A stretch of 64,000 bases of DNA, taken from NCBI GenBank assembly GCA_031553755.1, contig JAVBKZ010000061.1:51234-115233 (forward strand), in the 5' to 3' direction. The notes below the pieces were generated by a model. That model saw only the letters and a program-made list of their open reading frames with translations. It did no database searches and had not been told where the DNA came from. Origin of the DNA: JAIRVZ01 sp031553755. Its GTDB lineage: Bacteria; Bacteroidota; Bacteroidia; Bacteroidales; Azobacteroidaceae. Every line of letters starts with the position of its first letter. The first letter of the stretch is position 1. The translations under genes and the position numbers were made by a program. Shown here in pieces: positions 37,202-45,900 of the stretch.

Positions 37202-39544
37202 ATGAATTTACTAAAACTGAAAATATGTGTTTTGTTGACTATCCTTTCTGTATTAACAGTTGAAGCTCAACGGCAGGTGGATGTCAGAAGTTCGGTAATG
37301 ATTATTCGCGGCTTTCGTAACTCCCATGATTTTCAAGATGGAAAAGATATTCTCAAAGAAGCTGTTAAAAAGAAAAAAGCCAATAAAAAAACAGATTCTC
37401 TTTTTATCAAATATGATTTTTATCAAAAAACATCGGTCGATTTTGTAGGAGATAAAAATACACTGAAAAATCAATTTCAAAAAGAAGAAAATCACAACAA
37501 TACATTCTTCAATAAATATATAGCTCCCTTTCAATCGTGGTTGGAATATGCGCGTGATGTTCCCGGAACAGACGATTTGGCTTTAACAACACTACTTTAC
37601 GAAGATTATAAAACAATCACGGAAGACCGGATTAAAAATCGTTTTTCGATTGATATAAAAGCCTCCCGGAATACGGGTTTTTTTGAAACGATAGGAAAAC
37701 AAAACGTATTACATTTCCTCGATGAGATGTTTGGCGATGTGGATTTTTATCAAAATCATACGGAAATGATGTTGCTTGAGTTTAAAAATCCATTCTCCGA
37801 AAAAAATATGAATATCTACCAATATAACTTAACGGGGATAAAAAATATAACAGGAACGCCTTGTTACGAAATCGTTTTTTTCGCGAAAAATGAAAAAGAA
37901 AACGCTTTCGCGGGATATTTATATATCGCAACTGATGGTACTTATGCACTGCGTAAGGCTGTGTTTACGTTGAACTCTCCCGGAAACATGAATTTCCTGA
38001 AAGATATTTTAATCACGCACGATTATGAGGAGAAGAACAACATGCCTTTGCCGGTAAAAAAAGAAACCGCCATTGTTTTGGGAGATGAAATAAAAGGCAG
38101 CATCTTTGTTTCCCGCGTTTCGGTTTATTCCGGTTATGAAGAAACCAATAATACGACAGGGAATTGGAAACCTGTTTATGGACAGGATTTTGATAAACGC
38201 GACAGTTTGTATTGGAACGAAGTTCGTCCGATTCCATTAACGCCCGCGCAAACCCAAATCGATGAATTGATGAAAATAGCTCCTGAGAATACCGTTTTCA
38301 CAAGGGCGCAGGAATTGATTATTTTCTTGTTAAGCGATCATATAACGATAGGCGGAGTTGATGGAAAAGTGGAAATTGGCCCGATATTACAATTTATCAG
38401 TTATAACGATATGGAAGGCCTGCGGTTGAAATTCGGAGGAAATACAAACGTAAACCTGATGAACCGTTTTTTAGTGGGCGGATATGTGGCTTATGGAGTG
38501 AAAGACGAAAGATGGAAATACCGCGGTGATCTTATTTATTCTTTTTTTCCCCGCTATAAGTATATTTGGGAATATCCTAAGCGGCTGCTTTCTCTTTCTT
38601 ATGTAAGCGATCTCAATATTCCGGGAGAAGATTTGTTGACTACAACCCGCGACAATGTCGTCTATTCTTTCTCTCATACATCGACAAATAATATGTCGCT
38701 TCAAAAAATCGCGGTAATGTCATTTGAAAGTGAAAACAGGTATAATTTTTCCTACAAAATAGGGGCGAAATATATGGATGATAATCCTGTGGGAGTTGTT
38801 AAATATATGACTGTTGATGAAAATCAGGAAACGACAATTGTCGATAAATTAATTACTTCCGAAATAACATGTTCGTTCAGGTATGCTCCGCGGGAAAAAT
38901 TTATACAAAACAGGGATAAACGCGTCAATATCCGGAAAGGAGATGTTGAAGTGAAACTGAATCATCGCGTTGGATTAAAAGGAATTTTCAGTTCGGATTA
39001 TAATTATCAAATAACCGACCTGAACGCTTATAAAAAATTTTCCCTAAGCAACAATGTAGGAAGTTTGGATGTCAGGTTATCCGGAGGAATGGTTTGGAAT
39101 AAAATCCCATTTCCGTTGCTGTTTATTCCAATCGGAAATCAAAGTTATATCTATCAGGCTGAAAACTATAACTGTATGAACTTTTACGAATTTACTACCG
39201 ACCGTTTTGTCGCAGGAAATCTTGGTTTTGTGTTCAATTGGTCTCCTGTGAAATGGTTTAATAAAAACAGCAAAATAAAAACGACATTAGGAGGACGGGC
39301 TATTTACGGTCCGCTTTCCGACAAAAACAATCCAAGCCTTCATCCCGATTTATTTGTATTTAACGAAGGAGTAAAACCTTTAGGAGAAGAACCATATACC
39401 GAAATCAACATTGGTCTAGCCAATTTATTCAAAATACTGAGGGTCGATTACGCCCGCCGTTTAACGTACACCCAAAATTCGGCTGACGGAGGCAATAAAC
39501 CCAATCGCGGCACTTTTCTAATTACCGGAAGTTTTGCCTTTTGA
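37202..39544 (+). CDS. DUF5686 family outer-membrane protein
   Basis: The 780-aa protein has a signal peptide ending near VEAQRQ. A periplasmic domain of about 350 residues includes LLYEDYKTITEDRIKNRFS and the YQYNLTGIKNITGTPCYEI segment. A long C-terminal region of alternating aromatic strands (about 370-780; GLRLKFGGNTNVN, ERWKYRGDLIYSF, LFKILRVDYARRLTY) ends in Phe, as outer-membrane barrels do. This matches DUF5686, which often carries an N-terminal carboxypeptidase-regulatory-like domain; that domain is missing here. Function is unknown. Confidence 0.82.
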   Translation: MNLLKLKICVLLTILSVLTVEAQRQVDVRSSVMIIRGFRNSHDFQDGKDILKEAVKKKKANKKTDSLFIKYDFYQKTSVDFVGDKNTLKNQFQKEENHNNTFFNKYIAPFQSWLEYARDVPGTDDLALTTLLYEDYKTITEDRIKNRFSIDIKASRNTGFFETIGKQNVLHFLDEMFGDVDFYQNHTEMMLLEFKNPFSEKNMNIYQYNLTGIKNITGTPCYEIVFFAKNEKENAFAGYLYIATDGTYALRKAVFTLNSPGNMNFLKDILITHDYEEKNNMPLPVKKETAIVLGDEIKGSIFVSRVSVYSGYEETNNTTGNWKPVYGQDFDKRDSLYWNEVRPIPLTPAQTQIDELMKIAPENTVFTRAQELIIFLLSDHITIGGVDGKVEIGPILQFISYNDMEGLRLKFGGNTNVNLMNRFLVGGYVAYGVKDERWKYRGDLIYSFFPRYKYIWEYPKRLLSLSYVSDLNIPGEDLLTTTRDNVVYSFSHTSTNNMSLQKIAVMSFESENRYNFSYKIGAKYMDDNPVGVVKYMTVDENQETTIVDKLITSEITCSFRYAPREKFIQNRDKRVNIRKGDVEVKLNHRVGLKGIFSSDYNYQITDLNAYKKFSLSNNVGSLDVRLSGGMVWNKIPFPLLFIPIGNQSYIYQAENYNCMNFYEFTTDRFVAGNLGFVFNWSPVKWFNKNSKIKTTLGGRAIYGPLSDKNNPSLHPDLFVFNEGVKPLGEEPYTEINIGLANLFKILRVDYARRLTYTQNSADGGNKPNRGTFLITGSFAF

Positions 39545-39551
39545 GAGGCTT

Positions 39552-39680
39552 TTATCTTTTTTCTACCAATAATTTATCCAATGGAGCGGTTTCAATAATC
39601 TGTGTTAACTGATTTTGGATATCGTGACAAAATACTGAAGATTCTTTGACTTCTGATATGTATTTAGCTAATAAGAAGTT
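39552..39680 (-). pseudogene. Relic of a small helical protein gene
   Basis: The minus frame is open from 39680 to a stop at 39552 and encodes about 42 residues ending ETAPLDKLLVEKR. The segment KYISEVKESSVFCHDIQNQL has coding character but no start codon. In the neighbouring frame just upstream, the peptide PLKFLELL joins it after a one-base shift. I read it as a decayed gene, possibly a paralog of the adjacent broken gene (compare FCHDIQNQL with LDFQHDLKNL). Confidence 0.4.
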
Positions 39681-39708
39681 CTAAAAATTTCAATGGAGTA
39701 AAAAAAGG

Positions 39709-40146
39709 TCATGTATGCAATGAATTTATCTCTTCTATCAAGCGATTAAATTCATTATCTTTAGGTAAGTGTATCTTAAACATCTGAAAATCTTGATACC
39801 ATTCACGTAAATTGTCGTAACTGTTATGATATTCCATTAAAACAGTTTTCACTCCTGAATAAATAAGGGTGCTTTTACGGAATTCAATATAAAGTTTTAC
39901 CGAGTTTTCCAATAATTTTTCTAACGATTCTTGAAAGAATCCAAAATCCTCTTTTTATAATTCGATATAAAAATTTAATAATAAATCAGTCAATTCATTG
40001 ATTTTAGTAGTTAAATTCTTAAGATCATGTTGAAAATCTAAAATAACATCAAGGAAAGAGTCAATATTAGTGTATTTCTGTATGTTTGAAGAATCTTCAC
40101 ATACAGAAGTTATTTTATCTTTTATTATTTCAGTACAAGTAGACAT
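39709..40146 (-). pseudogene. Small unknown gene interrupted by one in-frame stop
   Basis: Reading from ATG 40146, the frame encodes 63 residues, meets TAA at 39955-39957, then stays open in the same frame through KEDFGFFQESLEKLLENSVK to a TGA at 39709. Without the stop it would be a protein of about 145 residues, mostly helical and charged, with no family I recognise. A TTG at 39912 could restart the second half. A nonsense mutation is the simplest explanation; two separate small proteins or a sequencing error are alternatives. Confidence 0.5.
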
Positions 40147-40208
40147 TTTGTCTTTGATTTAGTAAAAATAAAACGAAATCACATATTTTTTGTAGCAAAA
40201 ACCGGTCG

Positions 40209-40286
40209 GCAGCTTGCCGTTCGGGCGGGGTTTTCTCGCACAAACCTTTCAATTCACGATTTCCACTCCGCCTGACGGCAAACTGC
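40209..40286. repeat. GC-rich palindromic element
   Basis: Arms 40209-40228 (GCAGCTTGCCGTTCGGGCGG) and 40268-40286 (CCGCCTGACGGCAAACTGC) are near-perfect inverted repeats around a 39-nt centre. It is strikingly GC-rich within an AT-rich decayed region. It lies 19 bp after the stop of the beta-propeller gene and might also act as its terminator. Confidence 0.65.
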
Positions 40287-40304
40287 TTGTTGTCTGTTCG
40301 TGTT

Positions 40305-41294
40305 TTAATTCAGGTCAATAATCATTCTTATTTCACTTGTATCTGTATTAAATGTGAATAATTGTTTGTCAGTTTTAAAAAGTATTGAAGAACAATTTTC
40401 AAACCAACATACAGGTTCTCCAATGATGTCGAACTCTCGAATTTCGTTTGATATTATATCTTTGATATATAACTTGTTTAAAGAAGAATATAAATATCTT
40501 GTTTCACATGGATTCCATATTGTACTATATACAAAATCCAAATCTTTGAAAAGTATAGTTGATTTCTGAGATTCAATGTCGTATTCAAAAATTGAATGTT
40601 TTGGAGCATCTTGATTATTTGGGAAATACCCGTGTGAATATATGAATTTATCTTCTTTGGGATTCCATGAAAGGATGGAAACATTTTTTTTAGGTAAAGT
40701 AGTTTTGATATATTTGTTTTCCATTAAAGAATAAATTAAAAGAGTTCCTAATGGCATTTCTTTAAATGTCAGAAAAGTCGATTTTGGGGATAAGCTAGTC
40801 CCAATATGATTTATGTTTTTCTTTGTTACTTTCTGAAATTTACTCGAATATAATTTTCTCCTATATACAGCAGGTTCATTCCCATTTAGAGAAGAAATGT
40901 AATACGATTCTTCATTTAGCGGCGAATATGTCAAAAAATATTCATTAGATGGGGAATGTCCATTGGGTTCCAATGTGTTTTTCGATAAATCTAAAATCCA
41001 TTGTTGGGCCATTCCAGTATCATACTTTGAAATAAAAAGGATTCTGTCATTGTCAAGCCAGTTAAAAAAGGATTTATACTGGTAATCGTAATTTAGTCCT
41101 GTTGAATTTGTTGCTCTTTCTATTGTATTTTTAGCAAAATAATATGTGTAAATATCAACATTAGAGCCTGAATATATCGAAAAAACTATCTTATCTTTTT
41201 TCGGAGATAAAATTGGTGAACTAATTTTTAGATTTTGTCCTTGAGCAAAAAGACAGATTACACATGTGCTGCAAAAAAATAGTATTTTCTTCAT
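40305..41294 (-). CDS. Exported PD40/TolB-like beta-propeller protein
   Basis: The 329-aa protein has a signal peptide ending at LFAQGQ, then repeated beta-propeller blades of the PD40 type. Examples are ISSPILSPKKDKIVFSIYSG, NHIGTSLSPKSTFLTFKEM, VSILSWNPKEDKFIYSHGY, and FVYSTIWNPCETRYLYSSL. Such propellers bind proteins or peptides in the periplasm; no catalytic motif is visible. It lies about 100 bp downstream of the sigma-factor operon on the same strand. Confidence 0.75.
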   Translation of the reverse strand: MKKILFFCSTCVICLFAQGQNLKISSPILSPKKDKIVFSIYSGSNVDIYTYYFAKNTIERATNSTGLNYDYQYKSFFNWLDNDRILFISKYDTGMAQQWILDLSKNTLEPNGHSPSNEYFLTYSPLNEESYYISSLNGNEPAVYRRKLYSSKFQKVTKKNINHIGTSLSPKSTFLTFKEMPLGTLLIYSLMENKYIKTTLPKKNVSILSWNPKEDKFIYSHGYFPNNQDAPKHSIFEYDIESQKSTILFKDLDFVYSTIWNPCETRYLYSSLNKLYIKDIISNEIREFDIIGEPVCWFENCSSILFKTDKQLFTFNTDTSEIRMIIDLN

Positions 41295-41400
41295 AACTTA
41301 CTTGTTTTCGTTATCGTACTTCGTTCAACATGACAGCCAACGTGCAGATTTACAATACAAAAGTGCAAAGTATTTTTTAATTGTACAAATATATTAGGTC

Positions 41401-41784
41401 TCAATTTTGCCTTTTGAGGGGTTTTCCCGGAATTAGATAATCGGCAAATTCTCTCAGGAAAATATATCCAAGTCCTAAATAAAAAAGGATAACCGGAAAA
41501 TTCAGGATATTGATCATTTTTCCATCTATATGAATATCTATTTTTAAAGGAGAAAAAATAAAGAATGAGGTTAAGCTTATCGCTATCATAACGACAAATA
41601 TGCAAATGCTTTGAAGCGCGAGTTTTTTCTTCTTTTCTCTTGTTTCACGGATTAATTTTTTCTCATATTCACGTTTTTTTATTATCCGCATGACATTTCC
41701 TGATAAATTTTCAGGGGCTTTCATTGGGCTTTCCGCAAGCAATTGCTGTAGTAATTTGTCTGGTATAGGATTATCCTGATTCAT
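41401..41784 (-). CDS. Small two-TM protein downstream of ECF sigma factor (possible anti-sigma)
   Basis: The 127-aa protein has a basic, helical cytosolic N-terminus (about 1-60, ending in a run of Arg/Lys) and two TM segments (about 60-80 and 92-110). I chose ATG 41784 because it gives an ATGA overlap with the sigma-factor stop; ATG 41793 is an alternative. Cytosolic helix plus membrane anchor directly after an ECF sigma gene suggests an anti-sigma factor. No zinc-binding HxxxCxxC motif is present, so this remains inference. Confidence 0.7.
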   Translation of the reverse strand: MNQDNPIPDKLLQQLLAESPMKAPENLSGNVMRIIKKREYEKKLIRETREKKKKLALQSICIFVVMIAISLTSFFIFSPLKIDIHIDGKMINILNFPVILFYLGLGYIFLREFADYLIPGKPLKRQN

Positions 41785-42341
41785 AACAAACAATTTATTT
41801 CTGTTTTCATGTATGTTTTCAATAATTCATAAAAGCGTTTCCTTCCCCGGAATAATTTGACTTTCACATTCGAATTACTCCAACCGGTTATTTCCGCGAC
41901 TTCTTCTATCGAAAATTCTTCCAAATAAAATAACGTAATGGAAATACTTTCGTCAGCAGGCATTTTACTCAAAACAAGTTCAATAATTTCCTTTCGTTTT
42001 ATTGAATCCAATGATTCTATTTCGTTAGAAATCAGGTCTGTATTTTCTTCAAAATAATCTTCGAAAGAAACATTGTCGATGTATGAAATCCGGCCTTGAT
42101 TGATTGCCATATTATAAACAATCCGGTAGAACCATGTGGAAAATTTAGACTGATATTTGAAAGAACTTAACGCGTTGAAAGCCTTCAGGAAGGACTCTTG
42201 AGTAATGTCTTCCGCGTCTTCCTTATTTTCCAAAATACGAAAAGCGATGGAAAAGGCCATATCTTTATACTTTTCCACCAGCTTTTCAAAGAGGGCAAAA
42301 TTACCATCAAGGATTGAGGATATGATTTGCCTCTCATCCAT
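41781..42341 (-). CDS. ECF-type RNA polymerase sigma factor
   Basis: The 186-aa sigma-70 family protein has region 2 (FEKLVEKYKDMAFSIAFRI, EDAEDITQESFLKAF, STWFYRIVYNMAIN) and region 4 (LSKMPADESISITLFYLEEF, IEEVAEITGWSNSNVKVKLF). ATG 42341 is preferred over the in-frame 42389 start because it removes a basic non-conserved extension and leaves an 8-bp overlap with the DUF6249 gene. It forms an operon with the genes on either side. Its target genes are unknown; the T9SS gene block upstream is a candidate. Confidence 0.93.
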   Translation of the reverse strand: MDERQIISSILDGNFALFEKLVEKYKDMAFSIAFRILENKEDAEDITQESFLKAFNALSSFKYQSKFSTWFYRIVYNMAINQGRISYIDNVSFEDYFEENTDLISNEIESLDSIKRKEIIELVLSKMPADESISITLFYLEEFSIEEVAEITGWSNSNVKVKLFRGRKRFYELLKTYMKTEINCLL

Positions 42342-42765
42342 TATTTTTATCCGGATTTTCCTTTTGTATCTTTGTTTTTTCAGACTCAAGGTCTTCCTCT
42401 TTAGTTAATCTTCCGTAGAGGATAAAATACGAAAGACAAAGTCCTAAACCTCCGATGGCAATCGCTGAAATACAAACTAATAAAGCAAAATTTTCTTTAT
42501 CATAACCTAACCATTCTCCGAGAAAATATCCAAGTATAGCTCCAACACCTAAACCCAACATCAACATGCCGTTACGCAAGGTTTTTGTCTTTCCGATTGA
42601 CTTTGGTTCTTCGGTCGGAATATATCCGTTTTCGATCATCTTCATCCTTTCCTCGTGCTTGTTAATATTGTTTCTCCACAATAGAAAAATACCTCCGGCA
42701 ACAGGAAGTCCGATACAAAATGTTATTGCCACGATAGGCACAATTGAATCAAAAAACTCGCTCAT
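42334..42765 (-). CDS. DUF6249 family membrane protein
   Basis: The 143-aa protein has a first TM segment (about 9-29), a cytosolic linker with ERMKMIENGYIPTE (a typical DUF6249 motif), and a second hydrophobic pair (about 68-112). It precedes and overlaps the ECF sigma gene by 8 bp. Linkage of this family to an ECF sigma factor suggests a membrane sensor or regulator, but nothing functional is established. Confidence 0.8.
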   Translation of the reverse strand: MSEFFDSIVPIVAITFCIGLPVAGGIFLLWRNNINKHEERMKMIENGYIPTEEPKSIGKTKTLRNGMLMLGLGVGAILGYFLGEWLGYDKENFALLVCISAIAIGGLGLCLSYFILYGRLTKEEDLESEKTKIQKENPDKNNG

Positions 42766-42903
42766 AATCTATAAATTTTAAAATGAATAATTCTTTATTT
42801 ACAAATATGACACGAATCGTTGGAGTTTGGTTACAAAGTTTTTGTTTTTTTGTGAAAAATTTTATTCGACTTTATAAACAAACTTTGATATAATGAAAAA
42901 CAA

Positions 42904-42941
42904 AATAAGGGACTGTCCGGTTTTGAGGTCAGTCCCTTATT
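42904..42941 (-). terminator. Intrinsic terminator of the large surface-protein operon
   Basis: A perfect 12-bp stem (42904-42915 with 42930-42941) with a 14-nt loop lies 45 bp after the stop of the 2713-aa gene. On the minus strand it is followed by a T-rich tail. Confidence 0.88.
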
Positions 42942-42986
42942 GATGGAAAATTTAGTTAAAATAATATGTGTATGTGAAAAATTAAA

Positions 42987-45900
42987 CTATTCTAACAAGA
43001 GTTTCTTAACTGTTTTGAAAATTATTTTGTTTTGGGCAAATCCTTCCAAAGTACAGAAATAACTTCCGGCAGGTAGGTTACCTCGTTGCCATACAATTTC
43101 ATTTTCTCCGGCTGCAAAAGATGTGATTTCAATCCTATCCACTACTTTACCTAACATGTCATGTACGGATAATACTAACGATGTTACATTTGTATCTATA
43201 ACATATTTGATTGTAGCCGTATTCTTAACAGGATTGGGATATAAGCCAATAATATTGTTTATCTTTATATTATCTATTCCGGTTATTTCTCCTAAATGCA
43301 TATTTATCGGATTATCCAACGTTCCATTTATAATACTTGAAAATTTAACAGTTTCCTTAATTGAAAGTATGTCATTTGTTGAGCTATTTTTGACTTTGAA
43401 TTTAACTGTTTCATCTTTTACTTCTCCATGAACCGTAATAAATAGATAACCGCTTGTTGCGAGTCCTACCCCTCGACATTCTTCTCCAACGAAAGCACCA
43501 ACCGAATATACGTCTGAATCTACCAAGTCGCTACCATTATATAATTTAGCAACAATATTCATATTGTCGGGATATTTCCGGGCATCATAATTCCATATTC
43601 CGGAAAAATTATGATTTTCTGGAGTTTGACTAATTGTCGAATTATAGATAAATGATTTAGTTTGATTGGCATAATACATATAACCTGAGTTTGGTGAAAG
43701 TTTTTTCAGACTACCAATCCAGTTTTCGCCATCAAACATGGAAAATCTGTCTTGCGATTTAATCACATCATTTTCTTCTGCAGCCAAATCAGCTAATGCA
43801 TCTTTCAACGACATTTCTTTAGATGGTAAGTATCCTATCCAGTTCCATCCACTAACAAGATTGATTGTTGCTTCGTCTGTCATAAACGGTAAAGCCTTTA
43901 ATTGCCATGTTGCGGGTTGCAACATATTGATTTTATAGGATTTAGCGGGTTCTATTGAAACAAGATTTCCTTGTAAACCGGATTCTCCCTCATTACTTAA
44001 TTCTTTATCCTGTCCTTTAACCGTAATCAAATTACTCAAAATAGGATTGAACAAGTCAACCGGATTATTCAGATTCGGATCTTTTACACTTACAGAAATC
44101 CAGTTCCATCCTGTTTGCAGGTTGTATGTTCTTGTTTCGGTGGCAATAAACAAGGCTTCTATGATTATATTATCACTTAAAGTAAATTGAAGCGAAGGAT
44201 TTGTTTCCGTCAAAACTCCGTTTACTTTCCAACCAGTAAATACATATCCCAAAACCGGTATAGCGGTTAAATTAAACACTTTGCCATATTCATAGATTCC
44301 TGTTGCTCCACCGCTGATCGCTCCTCCCGATTGATTATAGTTTACAGTCACGTTATAAGATTTTATTTTGAATAAAGCTGTAATTGAACTTGGGCTCTGC
44401 AATGTATAACTATAAGTAGCATTGGAAGAAAGAGTATTTCCATTCATATTCCAACTTACAAAATCATATCCCGGTTTGGGAGTTGCCAACAAGTTAAGAA
44501 CTGATTTATAACCGTATTTTGCAGATCCAGGAGTAACAGTTCCACTATTTTCGGGTGTAACATTCAGCGTAAACTGCACTTTTCCATCCAGATATTGAAT
44601 CCAATTTGCTGATTTACCAACTTCTCCCTTGAAATTTTCGTTGTCCGTTATGCCGGATGTTTGAATGGTAAGTACATAATATCCATCATTTTGAGCAATT
44701 GGAGCTATATTCAATTTGAATTCCTGGTCATTTAATTTTGTGATTGAAATCAGACTTGCATCTTGCTTCATTCCCTGACAATTCAATGTGATATCTTCGG
44801 CAGCGAACGTTGACATATCAATTGGTTTATTGAAACGAACAACAATTTCCGATACCGGAATTGAAGCAACAGTTCCTTCTTGTGGTATTCCGGTAAATGA
44901 TTCTACGGCCAATGTTACGGCCGGTTTTTCTTCGAATGTCAACAAATATTGTTCGGAAGTTGTTCCGAATTTATCCGCGAAATGGAGTTTGTTTTCATAC
45001 AACGGATCTTTACCGTCACGCAAGGTGCAATAGGTTTGCCAGAAATTGCGTAAATCAATTATTGTATTATCGCTTAAGCGTTTGATGCTTAATAGTTTTT
45101 GGTGTCCGTTCGTCGGGTCATTCACAATTCCGTAATTCCATCCGGTTTGAACAGGATTAATTGTGAATGTATATTGATTATTTCCATTGCTAACAAATTG
45201 AGCATTGGGAGTAATGTATACATTTTCTGTCGTTCCGTCCGACAAGTAAAGCATATCCGGTAAATCATCCGCGTCGGGGATATCATTTGCCATAAATCCT
45301 GTCAGGAATGAATTGTTAGCAGCAGGAATCCTGATGCTTCGAATCAGCTCGTGAATGGTTACTTCATTGAGTAATGTTAAATCCGGATTACCATAACTGG
45401 TTACATGAGTTGCTTTTACATCGTAGTCGGTAAAATGTCCTTGCAACGTACTTGTGAACCACCACTGTGCATAAGCGGCACCTCTAGCCGGAATGTTTCC
45501 AAATTCAGTAGCTACATTTCCTCCCAATGCCAATGTATGATCTGCTCCATTCAATTGAGAACTCAACAATTCGAAGTTCACAAGCAAACCTTTTTCATTG
45601 GCTACAATTTCAGGTTGATTTGTTACCATTCGGATGTTGCTGCCTTCTCCGGCGCCAACGTTATGAATTAACAATGAGAACTCGGAAGGAACCATTGGTT
45701 CAACTACGTCAGTCGTAAGCGGATCGTCGGCCAACACATCGCGTTGCATAAAATATGTCAAATCCAAATCGGGTGATGGCTTCACAGTAAGTGTTACCGG
45801 ATACAAATCTCGTGTAACTTCCAATCCTGTAAATGGATCAAGATATGACAATGTTCCTCCGAAAGAATAATTCTTCGGCTCGTTTAGTGCTGCATATTTA

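Noticed and set aside
39955..39957. Programmed stop-codon read-through or recoding at the in-frame TAA
   Set aside because: No recoding signal or hairpin is evident after the stop, and adjacent remnants point to gene decay; kept as a pseudogene finding.
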